64,000 bases of DNA. Origin: Prunella strophiata (Eukaryota; Chordata; Aves; Passeriformes; Prunellidae). Made by a program: the position numbers and the translations under genes. The number at the start of each line of letters is the position of its first letter. The first letter of the stretch is position 1. Shown piece after piece: positions 10,560 through 23,000 of the stretch. The stretch is from assembly GCA_036583965.1 (NCBI GenBank), contig JAZBQD010000014.1, positions 38,302,990-38,366,989 on the forward strand. Direction: 5' to 3'. The notes below the pieces were generated by a model. The model ran no database searches. It was not told the origin of the DNA and saw only the letters and a program-made list of their open reading frames with translations.

Positions 10560-11066
10560 TGAAAAACCTAACAGAAGGGTTAAAGTTTCATTTGTCATTG
10601 GCAGGGAGACAGTGTGTTTTCCCACTACTCCTGAGCAAATTAATACTCTGTTTCTTGAATTTAGAGCCAAGACTGGTTAGAAACTACATTTTTAGACTAT
10701 AAACTGAAAAATCTACAGTCCTTCTACACCGTGCTGTATGGTTCTATGGTAACACAATTATAACAATTGCATCCAGAAGAAATAACATTCCCCAATCCAA
10801 CCTGCTTTAGCTGTGTGTACCCAACCCTGTGCTCTGCTGTCCCCTGCATTCCTGAAGTTATCACCTTAAATTTGGTTCAAAACAGCAAGTGTTTTGTGGG
10901 GAGGTTTTGCTCAGTCTTCTCATCCTAGTGTGGGGTAGCAGAGAAGTAGTGAAGGAATGAGCAGTGCAGAGATGGAGTAGCAGCTGTCACTGATGACAAA
11001 ATATTTTTATGTTCTCATTTCAGTAGTTTGATGATTTGGTTTGTTTGTTTAATTGATTAGTTGCAA
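10560..11066. other. intergenic
   Basis: Unique sequence between two simple-sequence tracts. Nothing coding or repetitive is recognised. Confidence 0.4.
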
Positions 11067-11102
11067 TTTTTTCTTTTTCTTTTTCTTTTTCTTTTTTTTT
11101 CT
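11067..11102. repeat. (TTTTTC)n pyrimidine tract
   Basis: A pyrimidine-only stretch of T-runs broken by single C residues. It lies a few bases before the perfect palindrome at 11115. Confidence 0.85.
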
Positions 11103-11114
11103 CCAAAGTATCCT

Positions 11115-11140
11115 TATTTCCTGGAATATTCCAGGAAATA
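11115..11140. promoter_or_regulatory. 26-bp perfect palindrome made of two STAT (GAS-type) sites
   Basis: The 13 bases 11115-11127 are the exact reverse complement of 11128-11140. Two full TTC-N3-GAA motifs lie within it: TTCCTGGAA at 11118-11126 and TTCCAGGAA at 11129-11137. Their centres are 11 bp apart, about one helical turn. TTC-N3-GAA is the preferred site of STAT5 and several other STATs, and paired sites can be bound cooperatively. It lies about 1.7 kb past the IFNG poly(A) site. A role as an IFNG enhancer is inference. Confidence 0.45.
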
Positions 11141-11454
11141 GGAATTTTTTAAAGCATCTTGAAACCTCTCATGTTAAACCTGACACTAGACATTGTAGAG
11201 ACTCAGTGGTGTTACCACAGTTATCTAACCATTCAAAGAAATCTAAACAGTAAGTTTCTCAGGAGAAAGTTAGGAGAAGGAGAAACAATAAGTTTCTTGT
11301 ATTGACCTGACTTTTCCCTGTCCCAGTGTAAGTCTGTGCAATTTCTACAGGGTGCTTAAAATAAACTGCAGAACATTCCTCACTTTGTTCTGTTACTGTG
11401 ATAACAATGTTAGAGAAGAATATAATAAAAATCATCCTCTACAAAGCCATTCTT
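11141..11454. other. intergenic
   Basis: Unique sequence between the palindrome and the CCCAT array. No gene or repeat is recognised. Confidence 0.4.
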
Positions 11455-11627
11455 CCCATCCCATCCCATCCCATCCCATCCCATCCCATCCCATCCCATC
11501 CCATCCCATCCCATCCCATCCCATCCCATCCCATCCCATCCCATCCCATCCCATCCCATCCCATCCCATCCCATCCCATCCCATCCCATCCCATCCCATC
11601 CCATCCCATCCCATCCCATCCCATCCC
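11455..11627. repeat. (CCCAT)n microsatellite, 173 bp
   Basis: About 34.6 uninterrupted CCCAT units. On the - strand this is (ATGGG)n: some 34 G-triplets with two-base loops, a very strong G-quadruplex motif, with i-motif potential on the C-rich strand. All frames across it are open, giving PSHPI or MGWDG repeats in several registers. These are artefacts of a stop-free array. The lack of interruptions suggests a young, length-variable locus. Confidence 0.98.
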
Positions 11628-11630
11628 TTT

Positions 11631-11662
11631 TTTGTATGGTATATAATTGTATACCATACAAA
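11631..11662. repeat. 13-bp perfect inverted repeat abutting the CCCAT array
   Basis: TTTGTATGGTATA (11631-11643) and TATACCATACAAA (11650-11662) are exact reverse complements around a 6-base loop (TAATTG). It begins 4 bases after the array ends. A cruciform or hairpin beside a G-quadruplex array is a plausible replication obstacle. Confidence 0.85.
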
Positions 11663-12084
11663 TTAGGTGAATCACTTTAAACATGAAAACCTGTCATCTC
11701 TTCTCTGACATTCACAGGAGTCCTGGATCTCCTTTTCTGTGTCATTCCTCACAATATCCAGGTGAGGAGGGCACTTCCAGCTAAGCTAAATGTAAGGGTG
11801 AAATGAATTTTAATGGCTACCATAGATATTTCTATAGAAATACATAGCAGAAGCTTTGAACATTTTTGACTGAAGGTCAGTGCAATTTCTTCCACCTACA
11901 GGATCTGAGACTGCTAATACATGTGCATGCCTGGGTGTGAAAAGATATAATCTACTACTGAGTAGTTAAAATTAGAAAGAGAAAAGTCAAAAGGAAAGAC
12001 AATTGTCTGAAGAATCTCACTTTGCTTTATGCATCACTTCCGTAGGACATTAATTCTGTCCTTGCTCTCTATTCCTGCATACTA
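11663..12084. other. intergenic
   Basis: Unique AT-rich sequence. No gene, known repeat or RNA is recognised. Confidence 0.4.
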
Positions 12085-12330
12085 CTGACCTGATTTTAAT
12101 CTGCCATTTTATCACCTTGTCACTCTGTATTTTATAGTCCTTCAATAGTTTTCTAGGGACTGGACCTCCTCTGTGTCCTGCATAACTTAGTACATCAGCA
12201 AACTTAGTTATGAATATTGATAGCTTACTATGTCACCAAACTTAATTGTGAATATGGATGATGACATTAACATGAATAACCTAGTACATCAGCAAGCTTA
12301 ATTCACAACTCCCCTTTCTCAAACTGCTGA
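12085..12330 (-). mobile_element. ancient L3/CR1-type LINE relic, with internal triplication
   Basis: The + strand shows TTTTAATCTGCCATTTTATC followed by ACCTTGTCACTC, then ATCAGCAAACTTAGTTATGA. These match the order of landmarks in the reverse complement of an old amniote CR1/L3 element (ATTTCATCTGCCATTTT, then TCATCTGCAAATTTTGCC). The segment around the last landmark appears three times in degenerate form, at about 12186-12227, 12228-12278 and 12279-12309. The element is much older than the avian CR1 copy that follows. Confidence 0.55.
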
Positions 12331-12346
12331 TGGCTACATTTTAAAT

Positions 12347-12560
12347 CATGGTATTATTAAGGTTAGAAAAGACCTCTAGGACCATAGAGTCCAACTGTTA
12401 ATGCAACATTCATTGTGTTCACCCCTGAACTGTATCCCCAAGTGTCACATCCACATGCCTTTGGAACACTTGGGGATACAGCTGATCCCAGCACTTCCTT
12501 GTGCAGCCTATTCCATTGCATCACCAATGGCACAGGCCCCAAGCAAGCCCTCTCATGACT
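12347..12560 (-). mobile_element. CR1 LINE 3' fragment with snap-back inverted duplication
   Basis: From 12347 the sequence is ATCATGGTATTATTAAGG followed by AAAAGACCTCTAGGACCATA, the reverse complement of a CR1 3' end. GTGTCACATCCACATGCCTTT and CAGCCTATTCCATTGCATCA follow in the expected order. Where other CR1 copies read CTCCAGGGATGGTGACTCC, this copy has a reverse-complement copy of its own neighbouring bases: 12430-12445 and 12466-12481 are a perfect 16-bp inverted repeat. Confidence 0.85.
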
Positions 12561-15500
12561 GAAGCCACTTAACTGCAAAAACCATTCACTGATTCCTGCT
12601 CCTTTTTTCTTATATTCTAAACATTTGCATTTTTTATATAAGGAGTTTCTTATCATGTAATAGCTCAACTTCTTTGGTAGCTTTACAGTGAGACTCACCA
12701 GGGGTTCTTTTGAAGCTCAAAGACATGGTTGTATTTTGTCTCCCCCCTTGTCTGTATTCCCTGTATTCTCTTCACTAAACTCTATTATAAACAATAAGCA
12801 TGGCATATCATGTCACAAATGTCACAATATTTACTATTTCCTTTTGCACCACATTTATCCATGGGCCCACTCTGTCTTGGCACTGTGCAGTAAGGATGTC
12901 AGTTTTACAGGTTTGCAGTTTTCTGGGATTCCCTTGAGGCCTTTTGGAAAATTAATATCCAAGAAGTTCACTTTGTGCATGCCTGGTGGGGCCGACTCAA
13001 GAGTGGGTTGGATCCTGCACACCCCAAAATCTGTAGTTCAGCTGTTTTATCCTTGAGTCCTGCAGGACTCCCATGTGAGGGCTGTCAGCTCAAATCTGTC
13101 CTTGCCATTATCTTCCTCCACTAGCCTAGGAGTGACCATGGGATTTTTTTTTTTTTTTTTAAGTGGGAAGTAGAAATAGTAAAACAGTCTAAAAAGGTGG
13201 CAGTAAAAACCCAAACTTGTCAGATGGGTGAGGGATTTTTAGCCCAAAAATAGCTAATCATACAGAACCTCTCACCTCTTTGTTATTTTGCGTGGGGCAG
13301 AGTGATAACAGCAACTTCTGCAATGCATGGGATGTAGGTAGGCTGCTGAAGTAGGTGGGGATGTCATCTACTAGAGGAGGCACAGTTGCCTTGCAACAGC
13401 AAAAATGTTACTTCTGGGTGTCTTATCTAGCTGTTGGTCCTCATGCAAGATACCAAAATAGGGCCATCTGTCTTCCAGCTTCCTCTTTTGTTCTTTTATT
13501 TCCACAGTTCCCTCCCACAGTGAGCAGAGACTTCCTGGCAAGCAATAAAGAAGGTGTACACCAAAAATCTACCTGCAGAAAAAAGTATAGTAGCTCCTTG
13601 ATGCATAGCAAAACCAGCTGTGGCTGTATGGTGGTCACATTATCCAGAGGGAAACTAGAAGTGAAGAGGGCTCCATTCCCCATCTCACAAAGTGGGGAGG
13701 AACCTCCTGCACCACTCCGTGCTCACTGCTCTCACAGGCAAATGTCATTTGTGAGATTCCCCCCTATATCACTGGTCAAAGATGACCTTCACCTTATAAA
13801 ACATTAATCAAACCAGTCAGGCAAATCTGATCTCTAAATCAACCCTGGGTTGTGAGTTTAACAAATGACACTCAGTATTTCTTCGCAGATTGGATCGATG
13901 TTATCAAAAGGATGCAAAAAAATATATCTCAGTGCATAAACATTTCTGCAGAAAAGTATTCTTGAAAACTCTGTCATCATATACAATGAGCCCAAAGCCA
14001 ATGACACCGAAGGAAAGTCATTTCACAATTGATGATTTTATTTTATCCTAAGGCTGTTAATGTCAGCAGAGGTAAGGAAATTCCCCCCCAGAGTCACCCT
14101 TCTGATAGCTTCCTGAAGGACAAACACTTGTTGCTAACTGGCAACTGTCCCTCTGGGGCATGCACTACTGTCCTCATTCCACTTTCACGTCTTTCTGCAT
14201 TATCATCTGGTGTCCTCCTCCACAGATTTCTGGTTGCATCCTTAAAAACTGAAGACATCAATGATTTATGATCTTATAAGGACAAATTTAGACATTGTAC
14301 TTTCACTACATCTTTAGAAGGACTTTTAAAAAAAGCTACTATGCAAATAATGCTGCTCTAGCAATTAAAAATTATTCTCAGGAATGTATAGGATATTTTA
14401 TCCCCACTTGAGCTACATGATCACACTATTTCAAGGAACCATGATGATAAATTGAGTTTGAAATACTTACCTACATTGAAAATTTGGCTGTCAGGCTAAA
14501 CAAATGCTAGAGAACCCCCTTTTATTCAGTTTATTGCAATAACCATGTACAATTCTTTACTGTCTCTAGTGAAAAGCCAGTGGTATGCTGCTCACTTGAG
14601 GTATATAATTCCTTGCACAGCTGGTGCTGCTTGAGGTTTCTGTTACAGGTTGATTGATATAAAAAAATTCACTAAAAGTCAATGGAAAGATTCCTTTTGG
14701 TTTTAAAGTCATTGGAATTAGGAAACTGGATTCTGGATACCAATATAAGGTGTTTTTTTGAAAAAAAAACAAAACCCATAACTAGAGTGGGATGCCCTAA
14801 CAAGTGACTCTGATAGATGAAAAAGTATAGAAGTGGTTGATAGTTTAAAATAGATCCTGCACTTTGATGAATTTATATCAAAGCCAATCAGCAATGTTCA
14901 CATTATTTGCTGAGAATATTCCTGTTTTCCCTAAATGGTCTCAAATTTCTCACATTTGAACCTAGAATATACAGTCTTGAGAATTATGAAGAATGTGAGT
15001 GGCTTCACACCATCAGAAAACCACAGCACACCATGGGCTCTATTTAATTTGGATGGTCCAGGCTTACTATCTTTGGTTCCTGAATCATGCTTCTCTTTTG
15101 GCCACTCCAGACACTTAGGCAACACCTTTTACTCAATGATGGAAAGATTTTATTACTCACTGTCAAGCTACACTGTTTTGGTTTTGATTACAAATAAATA
15201 TGCTAAAGTCCTTTCCCTTAGGATAGCAGAAAAATGTTTGGAATACAGTGGCTGTGAATTTATGGAAAGGCCATAATTTATTGAAATATGACAAAATTCT
15301 CAAGTGACATAAAATACAATAAAATTATTAATTTAAAATGCATACAGTACCTTTCAGAGATTCCTAGAAAATACTTAAAATGCTGTCGACTGCCCTATGC
15401 CATTCACGTGTTTGTTCTCTTAGTTTGTTTGTTAACAGAGCAGTTTAATAACAATTATCCGTGAATGAACAAATTGTTGTGATTTTTCATCTGACACAAA

Positions 15501-18500
15501 CAATGACACCAAAAGTCCAGCTGATGAAATTCATGTTGCCTATCTAGTAACTTGGGGTTTTTTTCCATAGACTTTGCAAAAACCATTTGCTTCTTAGATG
15601 GTGAAAAATTTGATGTGGTTTTTCAGATGGTATTTATCACAAGTGGCTAGTGACATGGATACAAGTGGAAAAAATTATTCATTTTAAAACCTTGAGCTGG
15701 TCTTAGTAAGCTAGTTCTTCATTTCAGAAAGTTCTTATGAATTCTAAAATTATGTGTAAACCAACCACAAAAATGTGACATGAACACACTGTAGGGAAAG
15801 AATAGCAATTAAAAAAAGAAATTTTCATGCATTTGTGCCTGTATCAAAAATAAGCTACACAGAGATGGGCAAAATAAGTATCTTTTAACTTGCACAGAGA
15901 AAAACAAAGTCTCAGATGAAAAATTAAAACCCCTTCAGCTAAGTAGTTTCTGTTCAGTGACAGAAGTTGCTTTTCAACAAACCTTTCACCTGCCAAACAA
16001 AACAAACCCTGAACCTAAATCTGCACATTTTGCAGAAATGCTGATTGGTTGCCTGTGGAACCCACTTACTGAAAGCTCTGTCTCAAACCAAAGGTGCTTG
16101 CTGAGGGTATGAGAAGCACTGTCTGCCCTGACTGACTAAAGCTAAGGAATAATTGTGCTGCTTCCACAGTTTTTAATAACCCCAGGCACCCTTTTAATCC
16201 ATAGAGCACACATTTCACTTGTTAGATCATGTTCAACATCAATTTATAGGCCATTTTCCACTTTCTCCTCCAAAGGGGCTTTCTGATAAACTTTCTGAAA
16301 TGGTGAGAAAATGACAGACAATCCAGCAAAATTTTCAAGAGGACACATTAATACTGGATAGACTTATTTCTGATTTGTTGTCAGGATGATCTATCATTTC
16401 CAGGACCTGTTTGTGTACATTTCTCTGAGGGGCATTTCTGAAAGCACAAAACAGTGATGTGGCAGGGATCTTGGGAAATACTAAGTTAGGATCTCAGTCT
16501 GAGTCAGCACTTCCCTCTGGGTGGGACAAAATGGGAAACACATCTGCCCTGACCCTCTTCCCACATGGATAGTTCTGCTCCTCCTGGTGCCTGTGTTTCC
16601 TTGTATCTTCTCTAATCTTAAATTCAGAGTATACAATCTACAGCTGAACATTTGCTCAGTGATTCAGGTAGGTAAATGAACAAGGCTTTGGACTTAACCT
16701 TCTTCCTCAGTCCCTGTTTCCATTGCTTTGCTATGCTTTCTTTCTAACCAGTCACTTTTCTCTCTGGTCACCTGTGACTCATTTTCTCCCATTCCCAGGA
16801 AAGTCCCCTGATTTTTTTTAACCCTGCTTGGCCCTTCCCAGCCTTCCTGAATTTGTGAAAAGGGCCAAAACTCATCCTTTCCTATGGATCTTTTTTCAGG
16901 GCTTATTTCTTCCCATCTGATGTGACCTGGATAATGCTGGCTGAGCACAAAGGAAATCTCTGTCAGAGGAATGTATGTGTGTTTGTATTAATACAAACAT
17001 GAATACATATTAATACCTGTCTATTTTCAGAAAAGTCCAGACCACCCTTTCCTCACCTTCAGCCCCCCCAATATCTTAAGAGCACATTATTCAGCCACAC
17101 ACTTTAGCCATTTCTAAAAATAATTGTTTGACTTTATTATGATCCTTCTAATCTTCTCTCTTTTCTTTATTCTGTTTTATCAAACTAAGTTGCACCCCAG
17201 GTTTATGAAATTTATTAGCACCTTGTGAGCTCTTATCAAATATTGGTAGCTAATTCAGTCGAGCTGATATTGTAATGCTCTGTCCCTATCATCTTTTGTG
17301 GTTTATTTGGAGAGATTCTTAAGAACATGAGAAATAATGAGTCCATCATTAAGTGTGTAGGTTTTACTTCTTGTCTGGCTATTTCTTACCTGTAGCTAAT
17401 GGGTTCAGAGGAAAATCTGCGGGTTTTGTTCCTTTTCACTGTTATTGTTTCTTCCTGATAGTTATTCTCAGTTTGTCTGCATTTGAGCTAGAAAAAACCT
17501 CCTGTACAATGCCTCTTCAGCCACAAGAGTGCTGAAAAGGCACTTTGCCACATGCAAAGACATGTATAACAAATTTAGCATCAAAGAAGATTCTGCTATT
17601 CTGACATATCAGAATAGCACTGTCACTGTTTTTCACCTCCAAGAAGGAGTGAAAGGGGATAGATGGTCTTGAGTTTAAAAATATCTGACTGAGGGTTAGC
17701 TCAAGAAGAAAGATGAATTTCCTTTTCACTGTCATCCTACTTTGTCACCCCAAAGTACTGGCACACAAAATTTTATCTTACTGAGAGGTGCATACACTTG
17801 CCCCAGACCTAACTATTCTGCATCAGGATTTAGTAATTTACACTTAGCAGCTGGACTACACACTTGAGTTAAACTATTAAATAAAATTGTTGAAAAGGAA
17901 ATGCTAGCTTTCATGTGCTTGAGAAGGCTGTGGTGAGGGGAAGGTCTGCAACAAAATTGAGGATAAGAGGTCCCAGGCAGTATCACCATCTTATAGCCTG
18001 TTTTTGTATCACCACATATGTCTCAGAGTGCCAGAGGAAAGCCAAATTTTCTTTCCTGCAGTTGCACAATTTTAAGAATTACTGAGCTGTGTGGGATGAA
18101 ATTCACCTCTGGGCTGAGTGGCAAAGCACTTGCCAGGAACACCTCATGCAGTTCAGCTCCAGCCCCCGCCTGCCTTCAGCTTGCACAGGTGGCTAAACCA
18201 ACAGAAAACCAAACCATAGACCTTGTAAAATGGAGGGTAATTGCTACACAGCTCACAGCAAGCAGGGCTCAAAGCAGCCCTGGATTCCCTGCATGTGTCT
18301 AATATAGAGCATTACATACCTGCTCTCGCTGGACCCCTTGCAAGAAGAGATGGTCTAGCCAACTGTATAAATTTTGGGGTGAAGCAAACCTTTATTAAGA
18401 GGAATGAATCCTACTGTGATCTTACTCAGCTGTGGTCGAAGCTAAGCAGTGAGCACAGTTTGCAGCAAAGGAGCAAAGACTTCAAATGCAACACATTAAA

Positions 18501-20000
18501 GTATCACTGGAACAATCTTACTTAGGTGCTCTTTGGTGTAGCTGTTTGTAGAAACAAAGGCACTATATTAGTCACACTGCCATTAATCAGGTCTGTGACT
18601 GACTCATAACAGCAAAGTGATAATAGAGTAATTCAAAATATGGACAACAAAACACAGTTTATGTCTACTTTTCCACAACAGAAAAGAAAACAGGGAAAAG
18701 GAGTGGCTATTGTCAAGTCAAGGGTGGTTATTAGCATTACAAGGACACAGAGAGAGATTGAATCACCTAATAACTGCTAATGCTTTGCAAGAAAAATTCA
18801 TGGCTCATATCCTTAAAAATCAGATTTTAAAACAATGCATAAAAATATCACCTCTATCAATTAAAAATTACTCAGACATATCTGTATTGAAGATGCAGGA
18901 AGGCAGGGCAATGAAACATCATAGGAAACGGTTTTCTCACCTAAAGAATGAGAAGGCAAATGTGCCTGGAGTTAAATGGGTTTAGGTTTACAGTGTCTGT
19001 GAAACACTGTAAAGAGCTCTTCAAGCCTTCCTCTCCTGGTTCCACCAGTTTTCCAAGGAAGATAACATTTTCTCCATATGTGAAAACCTACACATACTGA
19101 TTTACCCATGTTTAATATCTTACACTAATAAAGCAATTCAGTGTGTAATTTCATTAATTCCATTTTTTCTAGGCTTCTTACTCATTTGCCATTAGGCTGG
19201 AACAGTGTTGACATGTGTGACTTAAGGTGGGAATGACTCATACTCACATTCTTCAGTAATGGTCCCTGCAGTTTTGGGGATACCATCCTATCAAGACTAT
19301 TTGCTGAGCAAACGGGATTCCCAAGAGACAACAACGTGGACTGCAGCAGCTGTGGGAAAAATTAAATTACTTTTTTGCAGAATTTTCATATTTGTTAATT
19401 TACATTGTATAAATTCTAAATTTTGTGCCAGAACTTAACTGAGAAGATTAATTTACTTTTGTTTAAGGTGGAATTTGGCAGTTTCTCATCTGGAGGCCTG
19501 TGTCACAATGTTACATTGCGATCATTTTTGTGAAGGATGAAAATAAAAAGGGAAACTTTTTCTTACTTTCCTTCATTCCAAGTTGTTTATACACTAGGAT
19601 TAGATATTTATTATTACACTCATATTCCTCTTGAGACAAACCTTAAGGTAGATATCTTAAAGTGAAGGTAACAAGGCTGTGAGACCATATACAAGAGAAG
19701 TTCATAGCTACAACCAGAGCCTTGGGAGGTTTGTATTTCATCTTGCCACTTTTCCTGCTAGTGAAAAAGTTGTAGAAAAACATGCCCAGATTCACTAAAT
19801 TAGTTATTTCTGTTGGCTAGAAAATGTCCACTTCTTTTTGGATTCCTGTGGCAAATGGCCTGGCCTCATGCTCTCCACTTTTAGACACAGGACTTTCCAG
19901 CTATAATTTGTTAAACCTTTTAGTATTTTGCCTCAGCTCTATGCTCTTCAGAAACACAAGCAAGGTGTGCCATATGAGGCTATCCAGTTTTCCCATTGCA
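12561..20000. other. intergenic, no gene recognised
   Basis: AT-rich unique DNA. A run of 17 T lies at 13144-13160. A 150-codon open frame at 13355-13807 (+) starts from a rare frame, has no domain, signal or family feature, and is judged chance. Candidate forkhead-like TGTTTGTTAAC lies near 15427. No CR1 tail, LTR or RNA gene was recognised. Confidence 0.4.
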
Positions 20001-23000
20001 GACTCTACAGCTCCAAGAGGGTGTTTCTGCTGCAAAAAATGTCTAGTGAAACCACAGGCTGCTCCTGAGTCTTGTGGGCTCAAAGCCACTCCCAACAGGC
20101 CAGTGCTGACTTCATATTATGAGTACAACAACTCTTTACCCAGGGAATTTCTACCACAAAAGTTGAGAAAATATATATATATACTAGTAGGTCCAGTAGG
20201 TCTTACCAATTTGTGTCCACAGATTTGTTTAATCAGCTTTTGACTGAAACATGGTACCACAGAATTTAGAAGACCAGTTTGAAGCAGACATGTGGTCCTA
20301 TAAGACTTTTATCCCAAAAGTAAAATCAGTATTTACTGATAATCTATACCAAGCCAGCAGATGTGTAGGTGAGGGAGGAATCTCCTGTCCACCTTTGCAT
20401 AGTGCTGGAGACTGAACACCAGCAGGTTCTAAAACAGCCTTGGTTTTTCACAAAAATTATGTATGGCTATGATACAGTTCAATGTGTGAAGCAGCAGAAA
20501 AATGGCCTTGGGATAGAAGACATCTCTACAGCACTTGGAAGATGAGAGGGAGGGTAAAGAGCCATGTCAATGCAGAGAGGTAGATCTTGACACAAAGGAG
20601 AAAGGAAAATCTGCTGAGTGTTGCAGTGGGAATGGGAACCTGCTTCATGTGGCACACGGAGAATGCTTAGGTTGACATATCTTGGGCCAATATAAGCGAG
20701 AAGACTGCATTGCTGAAAGCCAGAAAAAGGGTGCTGAAACAGAACAAGAATGAAAATGAACACATGGAAAACACCTGACTGTTAATTTTGAAGATTGTAG
20801 ATTAAAACAGTGTTGTGTTTGGTAGCAGTGTGTTTGTATATTCTGTAGAATTTACAGGACTCGGTGACAGCTGGGGTGTGTCAACTCCCAGGCAGCTGAC
20901 CAAGGGAGACACCAAGGGAGGTACCTGGCTTGCAGGCCTGAGGAAAGGCCATAGCCTGGATCCAGGAGGAAGCAGGATTCTGTCTGACACTACTGAATTG
21001 AAGGTGGTGTAGGTCATTCAGAGAAACCACAGGGACAAGACATGAGGATGAGGAAGATCCTCAGCCTAAACAGATGAAGATACAGGTAGGGCAAGGGAAG
21101 TGTCAGAAAAGGCAAGATATTGACAAAAAAATGCCAGTTAAGCTGTTGAATGAGTTTGGGATGCTAACTATGAGTCTGATCAGGGAGAAATCTGGTAAGA
21201 CTGAGAACATTTACTCCAGTGGAGTACAAGAAACAAAAGACATATTTATCATTTGGATAGGTGGACCTTTTCAAGCCTGTGGTTTTATATGTGAATAGGA
21301 TCATCTCTTTCCACAGTTTTTCATTACAAGCTTAGGCCAGGCTTATAAACTCTCAATAAATGTGACTGATATGACATGAAAAAACATGAAAAGTATGACT
21401 AAAGACATATCAGATAAAAAGAGTCTAAGAATGGATTTAAAGCATCAGCTGAAGGGAATGAAAATGAAAGCTAAATCAGGAAGGATAAAGGCATTGAATT
21501 TTAGAACAGTGAAATCAGATTTCACACTTGTTCATTCCAGATAAGGGTCAGTCTAAAATTGCACATTTAGCCCAAGGCACAAGGACCCTGCTAGATCTTG
21601 GATCAAGTTCTTCTAAACTGTAGCCTCTACATGCAAACTGTAGAGCTGCTCTTCCCAATTTAACACCAAATACTAAATTATATATAGTGGGAGTTTTTGG
21701 CTTGGTACAAAAGCATTTTTGTGTTTCTTTGAGACTTGGTAAAGTGCAATGCAAATCACTCATGTGCACCAGCCTTAACTAAGTTTGTTTTACATTTCTG
21801 TACCAAGTGCTGGAAAAGAGACCACTGAATTCTTCCTATAAACTGTTCTGTGGCCTCCAGCAGCTTTTGGGGGCCAATACACAGTTATCACCTCTGCTTA
21901 CAGACCATCCTGCCACTGTTTTAGTAGTGAAGCACCTTCTACTTCACCTGCTGAGGCCAGACCTCCCTGCTGTGCTGTTGTGTACAGTATAACCTTCTGA
22001 AAGTACTCTCACCTAGTTTATCTTCCCCAGTGAATTTGTCAGATGCCTCCTCCCTCCTTCCCAAATCAAAATAAAAGTCTGCTGTTCAAGTTAGTTATAC
22101 ACTGAGGAAGTAACACATTGTGATGAGGAAAGCAAAGAGCCTGCAGCTGAGGCAGACCTTGGAGGAGGATCTATTGTTGCCCAAGCAAGTTTACAGCTTT
22201 GAACAGCTCTTGTCCATTACTATTACTGGAACAAAGCACAGTCAGGAATTTTGAAACGGCATCCAAAAATCTCCTTGCTTACAGAGTCTGATGTGGGTCT
22301 GGGCTATGCCCATATGTGCATGGATATTCAATGATGACTTTGTGGATTTAGTCCAACAGCTATGCTATATAAGGCTCCCTACCATAAAAATCTCCTTGTT
22401 GTGTACAGTTTCTGTGACACTGCTGTGAAGAAATTCACTTTCTTGGAAAGCTTTTTCCCCTGTGCACGAGAAGGGCAGATGCTGTGGGAACTGCACTGCC
22501 AGATCTGTGTGACTGAATTAAAAATACTATGGCACCAATTAACACCATGCCTTTCCATATACCCCTTTATGAATCTGTTCCATGTAACATACAACTACAG
22601 CAACATGCAGCCATAAATTCCTGACTTATCAGGAGTCAAGCTAGTGACTCTTTCTTGGAAGAAACTGTTTCTTCCATGGTTTTCCATACAGTCAGCATGC
22701 AGAAAATGGCTATGAAAAGGAATACACTCCAGGTCATCTGGAGGGGATAGGCTTGCAGTGCTACACATCAAGGGAGAAGTCTGCTGGGCTGTCTCACAGC
22801 CTCCTCATCCTGCCACAGCTGCTCACCATATGCTGCCCTTGATGGCAAAGAGCCCTTTGATGACTGATCTAACCCAGGCCAGGGGACACTGAGATGTCAT
22901 ACATCTGGGAACTTGTGGGAGATGATGAAGTAATTTGTCATTGAACAAATCCAAAATGTACTCCCATACTAGTCATTGTGAAGAAAATTAACTCTACCTC

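Noticed and set aside
10244..10680. Lysine/arginine/glutamate-rich and phenylalanine/serine-rich open frames
   Set aside because: They come from the A-rich tract and the (AAGAG)n array.
11352..11684. Several open frames with PSHPI or MGWDG repeats
   Set aside because: All lie in the stop-free (CCCAT)n array on both strands and in several registers.
13355..13807. 150-codon open frame on the + strand
   Set aside because: No signal peptide, domain or family features, and composition as expected by chance.
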